The notes: a model not told the origin generated them from the letters alone. A stretch of 64,000 nucleotides of DNA from Clostridiales bacterium (GCA_012839295.1 DUNO01000013.1:62001-126000); one strand, 5' to 3'. Numbered from the stretch's first letter, positions 17,364-26,892 are shown. Numbers and translations are program-made.

Positions 17364-18392
17364 ATGATAACAATCAGTGTTTGCATGATAGTAAAAAATG
17401 AAGAAGCGGTCCTGGCAAGGTGTCTGGATTCCATAAAAGGGATTGCGGATGAAATCATTATTGTGGATACGGGATCTACGGACAATACGAAGAATATTGC
17501 AGCAAAATATACGGATAAAATCCATGATTTTACATGGATCCACGATTTTTCCGCCGCAAGAAATTTTGCCTTTGAAAGGGCAACCATGGATTATATCTAT
17601 TCGGCTGACGCAGATGAGGTACTGGATGAGGAGAACCAGGAGCGCTTCCGGCTTTTGAAGCAAAGCCTGCTTCCTGAGATTGAAATTGTCCAGATGAAAT
17701 ATGCGAACCAGCTGCAGTTTAATACAACCTATAATTTTGATGTGGAATACCGCCCGAAGCTGTATAAAAGGCTCAGAACCTTCCGGTTTGTGGAGCCGAT
17801 ACATGAGAATGTGCTCCTGTCGCCAGTGGTCTATGACAGTGACATCGTAATTCTGCATATGCCCCTTTCAAATCATGCCGGAAGGGACTTTAATGCCTTC
17901 AGGAGGGTGATACAGCAGGAGGGCAAGCTATCCGAAAGGTTGTACGAAATGTATGCCAGGGAATTATATATTTCAGGCGGGAACCAGGATTTTGTCGATG
18001 CCTTTCCCTATTTCCTCAATTGTTCGGAAACAGGGGAGCTTAGTGAAGGGCAGCGTAAGATCAGCGAATGCATCCTGACGAAGTATTATTTGATTAATCG
18101 GGATGTAACCGGACTGATGAAATACAGCCTCAGGAACATAGCGGATGGGAAGGGCTCTGCCGAGGTATGCTACAATCTGGGAGAATATTTCTTTGGGATT
18201 GAGGATTATAAGGAGGCGACGATCTGGTATTATAACGCAGCCTATGAAACCGGCTGTGAGTTGAATATTCATTATGCCGGTGATTATCCGTTAAAAAGGC
18301 TGGCGGAGTGCTACCATCACCTTGGAAATGTGCAGCAGGAGGCAGCTTTTCAGGAATTGGGGGACAATTGGAGCATAGAATATAAGGAGTAA
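17364..18392 (+). CDS. GT2 glycosyltransferase, SunS-like, with TPR-like C-terminus
   Basis: This 342-aa protein has the same plan as the gene at 13811. Its N-terminal GT2 domain shows 'CMIVKNEEAVLARCL', 'IIIVDTGSTDNTKN', 'DFSAARNFAFE' and the metal-binding 'SADADEV'. The C-terminal half is helical with one recognisable TPR-like unit ('CYNLGEYFFGIEDYKEA'). Like SunS-type enzymes it may glycosylate a peptide or protein; the secreted protein encoded just upstream is a candidate acceptor. The base composition is close to the housekeeping genes that follow. Confidence 0.8.
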   Translation: MITISVCMIVKNEEAVLARCLDSIKGIADEIIIVDTGSTDNTKNIAAKYTDKIHDFTWIHDFSAARNFAFERATMDYIYSADADEVLDEENQERFRLLKQSLLPEIEIVQMKYANQLQFNTTYNFDVEYRPKLYKRLRTFRFVEPIHENVLLSPVVYDSDIVILHMPLSNHAGRDFNAFRRVIQQEGKLSERLYEMYARELYISGGNQDFVDAFPYFLNCSETGELSEGQRKISECILTKYYLINRDVTGLMKYSLRNIADGKGSAEVCYNLGEYFFGIEDYKEATIWYYNAAYETGCELNIHYAGDYPLKRLAECYHHLGNVQQEAAFQELGDNWSIEYKE

Positions 18393-18480
18393 AGGTGCTA
18401 ATCGGGGTACAGGAATTAATCATAGGCAAAAAAGAGATACTATTTAAATTATTTAGGTTATTCCCAGGAGGTAGAAGATT

Positions 18481-18945
18481 ATGGTTTATATTCTAATTGT
18501 GATAGCTTTTGTTTTGGCAGAGCATAAAATGAAGGATTATATTGAAAAGAACAGGAAGCTGGGTGAACGCCAGGAGATCCTAAATGGCAGGATCATTATC
18601 CGCAAGCAGTATAACAAAGGGGCAATGCTTAATTTCATGGATGATAAGAAGGAAATCGTGAAGACGGTGTCCGGTGCCTGCCTTGGCCTCTTAGCCCTTC
18701 TTTTTGCCGTTACCCTCCCGAAGAAAGGAAACCGTGTATATAAATTAGGCTTATCTCTAATGCTTGGCGGAGCCATCAGCAATGTATTTGATCGATATAA
18801 TAGGGGATATGTGATAGATTATTTCACGATTAATTATAAGAAATTAAAAAGTGTTATCTTTAATATGGCGGATATGGCCATCTTCTTTGGTTCTCTGTTT
18901 GTCATGCTATCCGCTGTACTCCACCCGCGGCGGCATGAGGATTGA
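18481..18945 (+). CDS. lspA: Signal peptidase II (LspA)-like membrane protease
   Basis: The 154-aa protein has four predicted membrane segments and the two catalytic aspartates of lipoprotein signal peptidase: 'GGAISNVFDRYNRGYVIDYF' carries the first and 'FNMADMAIFFG' the second. LspA removes signal peptides from prolipoproteins in the membrane. The first segment reads 'AEHKMKDYI' where the family usually has Asp-Gln and Lys, so this may be a divergent paralogue rather than the main enzyme. CAGGAGG precedes the ATG. Confidence 0.72.
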   Translation: MVYILIVIAFVLAEHKMKDYIEKNRKLGERQEILNGRIIIRKQYNKGAMLNFMDDKKEIVKTVSGACLGLLALLFAVTLPKKGNRVYKLGLSLMLGGAISNVFDRYNRGYVIDYFTINYKKLKSVIFNMADMAIFFGSLFVMLSAVLHPRRHED

Positions 18946-19265
18946 TATGAATAAACCTGTCATGGAAGGCTTGGAAGACTTTTTTTAAAGAAGTTATTAA
19001 ATCAGAAATAAAGCATGGATAAGGTATGAATAAAGCATAAATAAAGCCCGGCATGTTGTTTCTCTTAATACATGCCGGGTTCTGTGCATAATTAGTCTTT
19101 ATAATCTGTGCATAATTAATCTTTATAATTAGAAGGCTTAACGCCTCATAAAAGCTCATAAGATTTCATAACTCTATAAATCCTATAACCCTATGAATCT
19201 ATAACCCTATAACCCCATAAAGATTCATAAACTCTATAGAACCCTATAGAACTTGTCCCTACTTA
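18946..19265. repeat. Convergent intergenic region with terminator hairpin and AT-rich repeats
   Basis: This space separates the LspA-like gene from the end of pyrG. A 10-bp-arm hairpin (CCCGGCATGT/ACATGCCGGG, 19047-19079) probably ends transcription from either side. Next come two 24-bp direct repeats (19083-19106 and 19107-19130), then a degenerate 'CTATAACCC'-type run to 19255. No gene is seen. Confidence 0.6.
19047..19079. terminator. Hairpin between lspA-like gene and pyrG
   Basis: Perfect 10-bp arms CCCGGCATGT and ACATGCCGGG around a 13-base loop. The T-richness is stronger when read on the minus strand (CTTTATTT), so it could serve both converging genes. Confidence 0.55.
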
Positions 19266-20879
19266 CTACCTCCTGCAATATTCAAGGGAAGCAGCAATAA
19301 AGCCCTTGAACAGCGGATGTGGCTTATTCGGCCTGGACTTGAACTCTGGGTGGGCCTGGGTCGCCAGGAAGAAGGGATGAATATCCTTCTGTAGCTCAAT
19401 CATCTCAACGATTCTGCCATCCGGGGACAGACCGGAGAGCTTCATATTATGCTTTAAGAAATCATTCCGGTAATAATTATTCACCTCATAACGATGGCGG
19501 TGTCTCTCATGGATGATATCCTCCCCGTAAAGCTGGTGGGCAATGCTGTCTTTCTCCAAATGACAAGGGTATGAGCCAAGTCTTAAGGTGCCGCCGATAT
19601 CCTCAACCCCGTCCTGTTCAGGCATAAGGTGGATGATCGGATGGGCTGTGGAAGGATCCAGCTCTATGCTGTGTGCATCCTTGAAGCCAATGACATCACG
19701 TGCAAATTCAACCAAGGCTAGCTGCATGCCAAGACATAATCCGAGGAATGGGAGTTTATTCTCACGGGCGTGGCGGATGGCATGAATCTTACCCTCAATG
19801 CCGCGGTCACCAAAGCCGCCAGGTACAATGATGCCACATACGCCCTCTAAAAGTTCTGCCACATTTTCCTTTGTGACGGTTTCGGAGGGGATCCAGCGGA
19901 TATTAATGGAAGCATGGTTTGCAACGGCGCCGTGCTTTAAGGATTCAACCACGCTGATATAGGCGTCGTGAAGCTGGGTGTATTTACCCACAAGTGCAAC
20001 CTCGACGGTATGGGTGGGATTTTTTAAATCCTGGACCATGCTTTCCCAGTCACTGAGATCCGGCTCAGGACATGGGAGATCCAGACATTTTAAGGTTACA
20101 TCTGCAATATGCTCCTGCTCCAGAGCTAAAGGAGCCTCGTAGAGAGATTCAACGTCCATATTCTGTAATACATTTGAACTGGGAACATTACAGAAGAGGG
20201 CAATTTTTTCCTTAATGCCCTGCTCCAGAGGAAGCTCCGTACGGCATACAATAATGTCAGGACGGATACCCATGCCCTGAAGCTCTTTTACGCTTGCCTG
20301 GGTCGGCTTTGTCTTCATTTCCCCTGAGGCCTTAAGGTAAGGGATCAGGGTTACATGAATTAATGCAACATGGTGGTCGCCGATATCCTGGCGGAATTGG
20401 CGGATCGCCTCCAGGAAGGGCTGGCTTTCGATGTCGCCGACGGTGCCGCCGACCTCAATGATGGCAATATGTGTATCGGTGCTTTGGTCATTTCTATAAA
20501 AACGGCTTTTGATTTCATTGGTGATGTGGGGGATTACTTGTACGGTACCTCCACCGAAATCACCGCGTCTTTCCTTGGAAAGCACGGACCAATAAATTTT
20601 TCCTGTTGTAACATTGGACATTTTGTCAAGACTCTCGTCAATGAATCTCTCATAATGTCCCAGATCAAGATCAGTCTCTGCACCATCATCGGTAACGAAC
20701 ACCTCACCGTGCTGGATTGGGTTCATTGTACCTGGGTCAATATTGATATAGGGATCGAACTTCTGCATTGTTACATGGTATCCACGGGCCTTAAGCAGAC
20801 GCCCAAGGGAAGCTGCTGTGATTCCCTTTCCTAAACCTGATACAACACCGCCGGTTACAAATACATATTTTACGGGCAT
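19266..20879 (-). CDS. pyrG: CTP synthase
   Basis: CTP synthase makes CTP from UTP, ATP and glutamine in the cytoplasm. The 537-aa length is normal. The N-terminal synthetase domain begins '[17 protein letters not shown]' with the P-loop and '[15 protein letters not shown]'. The C-terminal glutamine amidotransferase domain shows the oxyanion stretch 'VPGGFGDRG' and the nucleophile elbow 'FLGLCLGMQ'. AGGAGG lies before the ATG. The gene is alone on the minus strand and has a ~237-base leader with a sigma-A promoter and a terminator/antiterminator pair, suggesting attenuation. Confidence 0.97.
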   Translation of the reverse strand: MPVKYVFVTGGVVSGLGKGITAASLGRLLKARGYHVTMQKFDPYINIDPGTMNPIQHGEVFVTDDGAETDLDLGHYERFIDESLDKMSNVTTGKIYWSVLSKERRGDFGGGTVQVIPHITNEIKSRFYRNDQSTDTHIAIIEVGGTVGDIESQPFLEAIRQFRQDIGDHHVALIHVTLIPYLKASGEMKTKPTQASVKELQGMGIRPDIIVCRTELPLEQGIKEKIALFCNVPSSNVLQNMDVESLYEAPLALEQEHIADVTLKCLDLPCPEPDLSDWESMVQDLKNPTHTVEVALVGKYTQLHDAYISVVESLKHGAVANHASINIRWIPSETVTKENVAELLEGVCGIIVPGGFGDRGIEGKIHAIRHARENKLPFLGLCLGMQLALVEFARDVIGFKDAHSIELDPSTAHPIIHLMPEQDGVEDIGGTLRLGSYPCHLEKDSIAHQLYGEDIIHERHRHRYEVNNYYRNDFLKHNMKLSGLSPDGRIVEMIELQKDIHPFFLATQAHPEFKSRPNKPHPLFKGFIAASLEYCRR

Positions 20880-21000
20880 TTTGTTTCCTCCTTTTGTTTA
20901 TGACATTTTAATCATGTATAGTCATTTCATTAGATAACAAGATTCCTGTTAGGGCATCTTAGGACATCGCCTCACCACTGCTTTTCCTCATTTTGGCAAC

Positions 21001-21116
21001 AAAAAAAGCCGTCAAACCTTTGTAGAAGGTTTAAGGCAAATGGTTAGGTTAGCCGATCGATCCTTATGGGACCTTAAACCGTATCCGACTCCCTTGCTGG
21101 TATACAGCACAATTTT
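21001..21116 (-). promoter_or_regulatory. pyrG leader with terminator and competing antiterminator
   Basis: Read on the minus strand, the predicted transcript forms a terminator hairpin (plus coordinates 21008-21037) with arms AAACCTT/AAGGTTT extended by GCC/GGC, followed by seven Ts. The upstream GGTTTAAGG (21072-21080) is fully complementary to CCTTAAACC (21028-21036), which is part of the terminator's own 5' arm. The two structures exclude each other, the layout of a transcription attenuator. No T-box, PyrR or known riboswitch consensus was recognised. Confidence 0.65.
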
Positions 21117-21122
21117 TGCTCT

Positions 21123-21151
21123 AGTATACTACACCTTGGAACGGAAGTCAA
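21123..21151 (-). promoter_or_regulatory. Sigma-A promoter for pyrG
   Basis: On the minus strand, TTGACT and TATACT are separated by exactly 17 bases, close to consensus. Transcription should start near 21116, about 237 bases before the pyrG ATG. Confidence 0.8.
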
Positions 21152-21239
21152 TTATCATCCAAAATAACTTTACCTTGACTGATGGATAAAATCAAGTGTT
21201 TTATTCTAAAATAATTGAGATTTTATAATTTTCGACATT

Positions 21240-21450
21240 TTCTACATAATATAAGTTATGAGAAGTTGTCTTTTAACTTCTCATAAAAGGCGCTGCCTTT
21301 GCGCCGTGCATCACGATTATGTAGAACATGCGTTTTGTTCTACATAATATAAGTTATGGGAAGTTGCTTTTTAACTTCTCATAAAAGGCGCTGTACTTGC
21401 GCCGTGCATCACGATTATGTAGAACATGCGTTTTGTTCTACATAATATAA
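21240..21450. repeat. Tandem three-hairpin palindromic repeat, locus 1 (98-bp units)
   Basis: Two units of exactly 98 bp (starting 21240 and 21338) are followed by a 15-bp partial third at 21436. They differ at about six positions. Each unit has three hairpins: GAGAAGTT/AACTTCTC, GGCGC/GCGCC, and ATTATGTAGAAC/GTTCTACATAAT. The same architecture occurs at 43181 and 61930 with different stem sequences. No T-run follows the stems, so these are not plain terminators. They lie in the space between pyrG and ftsH, upstream of the ftsH promoter. Confidence 0.9.
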
Positions 21451-21475
21451 ACACAGAAATTTAAGAACAATTTTA

Positions 21476-21504
21476 TTGATTTATGGAAAGACTATGGCTA
21501 TAAT
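21476..21504 (+). promoter_or_regulatory. Sigma-A promoter for ftsH
   Basis: TTGATT and TATAAT are separated by 17 bases, about 115 bases before the ftsH start. Confidence 0.7.
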
Positions 21505-21576
21505 GAGTTATACACTGGAAATGGAAGGGATCGGCTTCCTCCGGTGAAGCTTATCATGTACGATAAATAAAATAAG

Positions 21577-21588
21577 CGACAATTGTCG
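21577..21588. promoter_or_regulatory. Perfect 12-bp palindrome in the ftsH leader
   Basis: CGACAATTGTCG lies between the ftsH promoter and its ribosome-binding site. A nearly palindromic TTATC/GATAA pair lies ~20 bases upstream. It could be an operator; no regulator is identified. Confidence 0.4.
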
Positions 21589-21619
21589 TTTTGGATATTT
21601 CTATGAATAGGAGGATTTC

Positions 21620-23509
21620 ATGGACAACAACAATAAGAACAACAAAAACGGCTTACCGAATAAAATTGCCCTTGTTGTAATCTTAGTATCTTCATTATTA
21701 ATATGGTATATGTTTGCGACTCTTCAGGATACCTTGAAGAATGGCAAGCAGGAAGAGATTACCTATAATGAGTTCCTGACGATGCTGGATGAGGGCAAGA
21801 TAGAATCCGTGAAGGTTGTTTCAGAGAAAATTTTTATAACACCGAAGGAACAGACCGACAAGACCATTAAGACAACCTATTATACGGGCTATTTTTATGA
21901 TTTGGATCTTGTAAACCGCTTAGATGAGGCAGATGTAGACTTTGAATACAAGCCGACGGAGACGAATATCTTCTATACGATAGCAGGCAGTATCCTGCCG
22001 ATTATAGCAATCTACGTAGTGATGTGGTTTTTGTTCCGTACCATATCAAAAAACAGTGGCGGTATGATGGGCGTTGGAAAAAGCAATGCCAAAGTATATG
22101 TGGAAAAGCAGACCGGCGTGACCTTTAAGGACGTGGCAGGCCAGGAGGAAGCAAAGGAATCCCTGACGGAAATTGTTGATTTCCTGCATAACCCGGCCAA
22201 ATATACCCGGATCGGTGCGAAGCTGCCGAAGGGCGCGCTGCTTGTAGGGCCTCCCGGAACAGGTAAGACCCTGCTTGCCAAGGCAGTAGCAGGTGAAGCG
22301 AAGGTTCCCTTCTTCTCCCTGTCCGGTTCTGATTTTGTGGAAATGTTCGTGGGTGTCGGTGCATCCAGGGTAAGGGATTTGTTCAAGCAGGCACAGCAGC
22401 AGGCACCCTGTATTATCTTTATCGATGAGATTGATGCCATTGGTAAAAGCCGTGATTCCCATTACGGCGGAGGCAATGACGAGAGGGAACAGACCCTGAA
22501 CCAGCTGCTGGCTAACATGGACGGCTTTGATTCCTCCAAGGGTCTGGTGGTACTGGGTGCTACCAACAGACCGGAGGTACTGGATAAGGCTCTGCTCCGT
22601 CCCGGCCGTTTTGACAGAAGGATTATCGTAGATAAGCCAGACCTCAAGGGTAGGGTGGATATACTTAAGGTTCATGCCAAGAATGTATTGATGCATGATT
22701 CCGTGGATCTGGACGCAATTGCCCGGGCTACCTCGGGAGCGGTTGGTTCCGATCTTGCCAATATGATTAACGAGGCGGCTATCCTTGCGGTTAAGCAGGG
22801 AAGGACCGTTGTTACCCAGGAGGATCTGTTCGAATCCGTTGAGGTTGTTATCGCCGGTAAGGAAAAGAAGGACAGGATCCTTAGTAAGGAAGAGAAGAGG
22901 ATCGTTGCATACCATGAGGTTGGGCATGCTTTGGTAACGGCGTTGGAGAAGAATGCGGAGCCGGTCCAGAAGATTACCATCGTCCCCAGGACCATGGGTT
23001 CCCTCGGTTATGTAATGCAGGTTCCGGAGGAAGAGAAATACTTAATGAGCCAGGAGGAGATCCTTACCCGTATCGTTACCCTGTATGGTGGGCGTGCGGC
23101 TGAAAAGCTGGTATTTAGTTCGATTACCACCGGCGCTTCCAATGATATTGAGAAGGCGACCTCCCTTGCAAGGGCAATGGTTACCCAGTATGGCATGTCC
23201 GAGAAATTCGGTTTGATGGGGCTGGAATCCGTAGAAAACAAATACCTGGACGGCAGGGCAGTGCTTAACTGCGGCGACCAGACAGCGGCAGAGATTGATG
23301 TGGAAGTCATGCAGATCCTGAAGGGCTGCTACGCAAAGGCAGAGGAGCTTCTTGCGGGAAACCGCGAGGTGCTGGATAAAATTGCGGATTACCTGATTTC
23401 AAAGGAGACCATCACAGGTGAAGAGTTTATGAATATTTACCGTGAGATTAAGGGGGACACAGGGGCTGTGGATCAGGATTTGGGTAAAGACAAAGTAAAT
23501 ATAGAATAA
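21620..23509 (+). CDS. ftsH: ATP-dependent zinc metalloprotease FtsH
   Basis: FtsH is a membrane-bound AAA+ protease that degrades membrane and regulatory proteins. The 629-aa product has two N-terminal membrane segments (residues ~14-34 and ~120-142) flanking an extracytoplasmic domain. It carries Walker A 'GPPGTGKT' near residue 210, Walker B 'IIFIDEIDA', the second region of homology '[20 protein letters not shown]', and the zinc motif 'HEVGH' near 431. AGGAGG precedes the ATG. It stands alone between its own promoter and a strong terminator. Confidence 0.97.
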   Translation: MDNNNKNNKNGLPNKIALVVILVSSLLIWYMFATLQDTLKNGKQEEITYNEFLTMLDEGKIESVKVVSEKIFITPKEQTDKTIKTTYYTGYFYDLDLVNRLDEADVDFEYKPTETNIFYTIAGSILPIIAIYVVMWFLFRTISKNSGGMMGVGKSNAKVYVEKQTGVTFKDVAGQEEAKESLTEIVDFLHNPAKYTRIGAKLPKGALLVGPPGTGKTLLAKAVAGEAKVPFFSLSGSDFVEMFVGVGASRVRDLFKQAQQQAPCIIFIDEIDAIGKSRDSHYGGGNDEREQTLNQLLANMDGFDSSKGLVVLGATNRPEVLDKALLRPGRFDRRIIVDKPDLKGRVDILKVHAKNVLMHDSVDLDAIARATSGAVGSDLANMINEAAILAVKQGRTVVTQEDLFESVEVVIAGKEKKDRILSKEEKRIVAYHEVGHALVTALEKNAEPVQKITIVPRTMGSLGYVMQVPEEEKYLMSQEEILTRIVTLYGGRAAEKLVFSSITTGASNDIEKATSLARAMVTQYGMSEKFGLMGLESVENKYLDGRAVLNCGDQTAAEIDVEVMQILKGCYAKAEELLAGNREVLDKIADYLISKETITGEEFMNIYREIKGDTGAVDQDLGKDKVNIE

Positions 23510-23518
23510 ATATGAATT

Positions 23519-23566
23519 AAAAAGCTGAAGCTGCAGATGAAAGAGAATGCCGGATTTCAGCTTTTT
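23519..23566 (+). terminator. ftsH terminator
   Basis: Perfect 11-bp arms AAAAAGCTGAA and TTCAGCTTTTT close a 26-base loop just after the ftsH stop. The arm ends in a T-run. Confidence 0.85.
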
Positions 23567-23615
23567 AATTATTAATTTTTGATATAACTGATGTTAGCAA
23601 ATGGGATGTTTATTG

Positions 23616-23644
23616 TTGTAAGTAAAAACGGTATGGGGTATAAT
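23616..23644 (+). promoter_or_regulatory. Sigma-A promoter upstream of uvrC leader
   Basis: TTGTAA and a consensus TATAAT are 17 bases apart. It drives the short unit that ends at the terminator at 23836. Confidence 0.65.
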
Positions 23645-23680
23645 GGGAATATAGTATTATAAAAGGAAAGGGTGCTGTTT

Positions 23681-23719
23681 ATGCTGACTGCTTTACAAGA
23701 AGAGAGGCTATTGCTATAA
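23681..23719 (+). CDS. Possible 12-aa leader peptide before uvrC
   Basis: GGAAAGGG is followed 9 bases later by ATG and twelve codons (MLTALQEERLLL), five of them leucine, then TAA. It lies between a good promoter and a strong terminator, as expected for a leader peptide or a small-protein transcript. Its expression is unproven. Confidence 0.4.
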   Translation: MLTALQEERLLL

Positions 23720-23791
23720 TAACAATATATAAGATATACCTTGATAACAGGAAACATGGGGTTAAAACCTATGCTGCCCCGATTAGTTAAG

Positions 23792-23836
23792 AATGATTAT
23801 CCTAGACTTTAGCAGGGTGCAGGATAATCATTTTTT
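23792..23836 (+). terminator. Terminator between promoter and uvrC
   Basis: Perfect 12-bp arms AATGATTATCCT and AGGATAATCATT with a T-run. It sits upstream of uvrC and downstream of the leader promoter, so uvrC transcription must read through it or start after it. A smaller GGGG/CCCC hairpin (23757-23780) precedes it. Confidence 0.8.
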
Positions 23837-23904
23837 GTTGTTCATCCTTATTGGGTGGGCAACAAGAGTGATTAATGTTACTTAAAACGTAAAGAGGAGC
23901 CAAT

Positions 23905-25776
23905 ATGTTTGATATAGAAGAGGAATTAAAAAAACTGCCGGCAAAGCCGGGAGTGTATATCATGCGCGACAGTAAGGATACTATTATATATGTCGGTAAA
24001 GCGGTGGTATTAAAAAACCGCGTAAGGCAATACTTCCAGAACAGCCGTAACCATACGGAAAAGATCCGGCAGATGGTGGAGCATATCGATCATTTTGAGT
24101 ATATTGTCACGGATTCCGAGCTGGAGGCCCTGGTACTGGAATGTAACCTGATCAAAGAGCATATGCCCAAGTACAATACGATGCTCAAGGATGACAAGAC
24201 CTATCCCTATCTTCGGATTACAATGTATGAGGCCTTCCCCAAGGTCTCCATCACCAGGGAGCAGAAGAAGGATAAGGCAAGATATTTCGGCCCCTATACC
24301 AGCGTAAATGCGGTCAGGGATACCTTGGAGCTGCTCCGTAAAATCTATAAAATAAGGACCTGTAACCGGAATCTGCCAAAGGACATCGGGAAGGAAAGGC
24401 CCTGCCTCTACTATCAGATGGGACAATGTGACGCACCCTGCCAGGGATATATCTCAAGTGAGGAGTACCGGGCTAATATCGAGGAAGTGATTGAATTCCT
24501 GAACGGCAACTATACCAGGGTTGCAAAGCTGCTCACGGATAAGATGAGTGAGGCTTCCGAGAGCCTGGAATTTGAACGGGCGGCAGAATACCGGGATTTG
24601 CTGGGCAGCGTTAAGCAGATCGCAAACCGTCAGAAGATCACGAATACGGATCAAATTGACCGGGATATCATTGCCTTTGCGAAGGACAAGGATGAGGCGG
24701 TAGTACAGACCTTCTTTATCCGCAATGGAAAGCTGATCGGGAGGGATCATTTCCATCTGGGCGGTGTCCAGGATGTAGAGGATAGTGAGATTATGGCAAG
24801 CTTCCTAAAACAGTTCTATGCTGGAACACCATATATTCCAAAGGAAATCTTTCTCGGAGCCCAAACCCAGGACGAGGAGCTGATTAGCCAGTGGCTGTCC
24901 ACGAAGCGGGGGCAGAAGGTATACCTGAAGGTTCCCCAGAAGGGGGGCAAGGAAAAGCTGGTTGAAATGGCGAGAAAGAATGCGGAGCTGGTGCTGCATC
25001 AGGATCTGGAAAAGATTAAGCGTGAGGAAGCGAGGACGACGGGCGCCTTACGGGAATTGGCGGAGTATCTTGACCTGCCCTTTATTGAGAGGATTGAATC
25101 CTTCGATATCTCCAATACCTCCGGCTTTGAATCCGTAGGCTCCATGGTAGTCTATGAAAAGGGAAAGCCCAAGAAGGCGGATTACCGCAAATTCAAGATA
25201 AAGACCGTCCAGGGGCCGGATGATTACGCCTCCATGTATGAGGTGTTGACAAGGCGTTTTACCCATGGGCAGAAGGAACTGGAACAGCTGAAGGAAAAGA
25301 ATCTGGATGAGTCCCTTGGAAGCTTTACCAGGTACCCGGACCTGATCCTGATGGACGGAGGGAAAGGACAGGTAGGTATCGCGCTGCAGGTGCTGTCCGG
25401 GCTAAATATGGATATTCCCGTATGTGGCATGGTGAAGGATGACAACCATAGGACACGTGGCTTATATTACAATAACCAGGAGCTTCCCATTGATAAAAGC
25501 AGTGAGCTCTTCCGCCTGATCACCAGGATACAGGATGAGACCCACCGCTTTGCCATCGAATATCACCGCAGCCTGCATAGGAAGCATCAGGTACATTCCA
25601 TCCTGGACGATATCAGCGGTGTCGGGCCAACGCGCAGGCGTGCCCTCATGAAATATTTTATGTCCCTGGAGGCCATTCAGGCTGCGGACGTAGAAGAAAT
25701 TATGAAGGTTCCCTCTATGAACCGCCAGGCTGCAGAGCAGGTCTATGATTTCTTTCATAAACCAATATTAGAATAA
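23905..25776 (+). CDS. uvrC: Excinuclease ABC subunit C
   Basis: UvrC makes both incisions in nucleotide-excision repair together with UvrAB. The 623-aa product has a GIY-YIG nuclease domain at the N-terminus ('KPGVYIMRD', 'IIYVGKA'), a cysteine-containing stretch 'GQCDAPC', a UVR motif (~residues 205-240, '[12 protein letters not shown]'), an RNase-H-like C-terminal nuclease region ('[10 protein letters not shown]', 'LMDGGKGQ') and helix-hairpin-helix repeats near the end. AGAGGAG precedes the ATG. uvrA and uvrB are not in the window. Confidence 0.97.
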   Translation: MFDIEEELKKLPAKPGVYIMRDSKDTIIYVGKAVVLKNRVRQYFQNSRNHTEKIRQMVEHIDHFEYIVTDSELEALVLECNLIKEHMPKYNTMLKDDKTYPYLRITMYEAFPKVSITREQKKDKARYFGPYTSVNAVRDTLELLRKIYKIRTCNRNLPKDIGKERPCLYYQMGQCDAPCQGYISSEEYRANIEEVIEFLNGNYTRVAKLLTDKMSEASESLEFERAAEYRDLLGSVKQIANRQKITNTDQIDRDIIAFAKDKDEAVVQTFFIRNGKLIGRDHFHLGGVQDVEDSEIMASFLKQFYAGTPYIPKEIFLGAQTQDEELISQWLSTKRGQKVYLKVPQKGGKEKLVEMARKNAELVLHQDLEKIKREEARTTGALRELAEYLDLPFIERIESFDISNTSGFESVGSMVVYEKGKPKKADYRKFKIKTVQGPDDYASMYEVLTRRFTHGQKELEQLKEKNLDESLGSFTRYPDLILMDGGKGQVGIALQVLSGLNMDIPVCGMVKDDNHRTRGLYYNNQELPIDKSSELFRLITRIQDETHRFAIEYHRSLHRKHQVHSILDDISGVGPTRRRALMKYFMSLEAIQAADVEEIMKVPSMNRQAAEQVYDFFHKPILE

Positions 25777-25898
25777 GCATTTACAGCTTGTTGAAAAATG
25801 TGGTAGAATAAAACGGATTATATGCTGGAGCTGTCCGGCTTTTAATACACCCTAAATTATATTTTATACGTCTGTTGCAGTACGTAGAAGGAGGCTAT

Positions 25899-26828
25899 AT
25901 GTATACAGTAGAATTGGTTCGTCTGATTGAAAAGATGAATTTGGAGAATTGTACTCCGGAGATTGACATTAAGAGCATAAAGATTTCCCAGCCTGACGTG
26001 AACCGGCCTGCCTTACAACTGGCTGGGTTCTTTGACCATTTTGACAGTGAACGGGTACAGGTTATCGGGCATGTGGAAGCGGCTTTCCTGGAAAGGATGA
26101 GCAGCGAGGAGAGAATGCAGATCTTTGCGAAGCTGATGGATTTCCATGTTCCCTGTATTGTATTTTGCAGGAATATGGAGGTAAGTGAGAATTTCATAAA
26201 GAAGGCCACGGAAAAAGGCGTCCCAATTCTTCGTACATCAAAGCCTACCTCCTCCTTTATGGCAGAAGTAATCCGATGGCTGAATGTAGAGCTGGCTCCC
26301 CGGATCACAATCCACGGCGGACTGGTGGATGTATACGGTGAAGGTATCTTGATTATGGGAGAAAGCGGTATCGGTAAAAGCGAGGCTGCCCTTGAGCTGA
26401 TTAAGCGAGGACACCGTCTGGTAGCCGATGATGCGGTAGAGATTAAAAAGGTAAGTGATGAGACCCTGATTGGTTCAGCGCCTGACATCACCAGGCATTT
26501 CATTGAATTAAGGGGAATTGGGATCATAGATGTCAAGACCCTGTTCGGAGTAGAAAGTGTAAAGAATACACAGGCCATCGACCTGGTTATCAAGCTGGAG
26601 GAGTGGAATAAGGACAAGGCTTATGACCGTTTGGGCTTAGAGGACGATTTCATTGAATTTCTGGGTAATAAAGTACCCTGTCATGCAATACCGATCCGGC
26701 CGGGCCGGAACCTTGCAATTATCTGTGAATCTGCAGCAGTTAACTACCGTCAGAAGAAGATGGGGTACAACGCAGCCCAGGAACTTTATAACCGGGTTAC
26801 AAATAGCTTGAAAAAAAATGATAATTAG
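25899..26828 (+). CDS. hprK: HPr kinase/phosphorylase
   Basis: This enzyme phosphorylates HPr or Crh on the regulatory serine in response to glycolytic metabolites, controlling catabolite repression. The ATG at 25899 follows AAGGAGG and gives 309 aa, the normal family length; the TTG start in the track is too early. The Walker A 'GESGIGKSE' lies near residue 154, with 'DDAVEI' and the family signature 'IELRGIGIIDV' after it. It heads a run of genes that ends in a Crh-like target, so kinase and substrate are encoded together. Confidence 0.96.
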   Translation: MYTVELVRLIEKMNLENCTPEIDIKSIKISQPDVNRPALQLAGFFDHFDSERVQVIGHVEAAFLERMSSEERMQIFAKLMDFHVPCIVFCRNMEVSENFIKKATEKGVPILRTSKPTSSFMAEVIRWLNVELAPRITIHGGLVDVYGEGILIMGESGIGKSEAALELIKRGHRLVADDAVEIKKVSDETLIGSAPDITRHFIELRGIGIIDVKTLFGVESVKNTQAIDLVIKLEEWNKDKAYDRLGLEDDFIEFLGNKVPCHAIPIRPGRNLAIICESAAVNYRQKKMGYNAAQELYNRVTNSLKKNDN

Positions 26829-26892
26829 GTTATAACGGTAGGTGGTACTAATTTTTAAATCTACAGATAAACGGGGATAGAAAGGTAACGGT

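Noticed and set aside
17334-17858. 174-aa minus-strand ORF
   Set aside because: It overlaps the GT2 gene with clear family motifs on the plus strand.
21001-21116. pyrG leader considered as a T-box or PyrR-binding leader
   Set aside because: The T-box AGGGTGGNACCGCG motif and the PyrR anti-antiterminator loop consensus were not found.
21240-21450. Tandem repeats considered as a CRISPR array
   Set aside because: The units are contiguous 98-bp repeats with internal hairpins, without unique spacers or cas genes.
22046-22927. 293-aa antisense ORF in ftsH
   Set aside because: It is a shadow of the strongly conserved ftsH frame, with no ribosome-binding site or recognisable protein features.
25895-26617. 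240-aa antisense ORF over hprK
   Set aside because: It mirrors the hprK coding frame and has low-complexity Ser/Ile composition typical of antisense frames.
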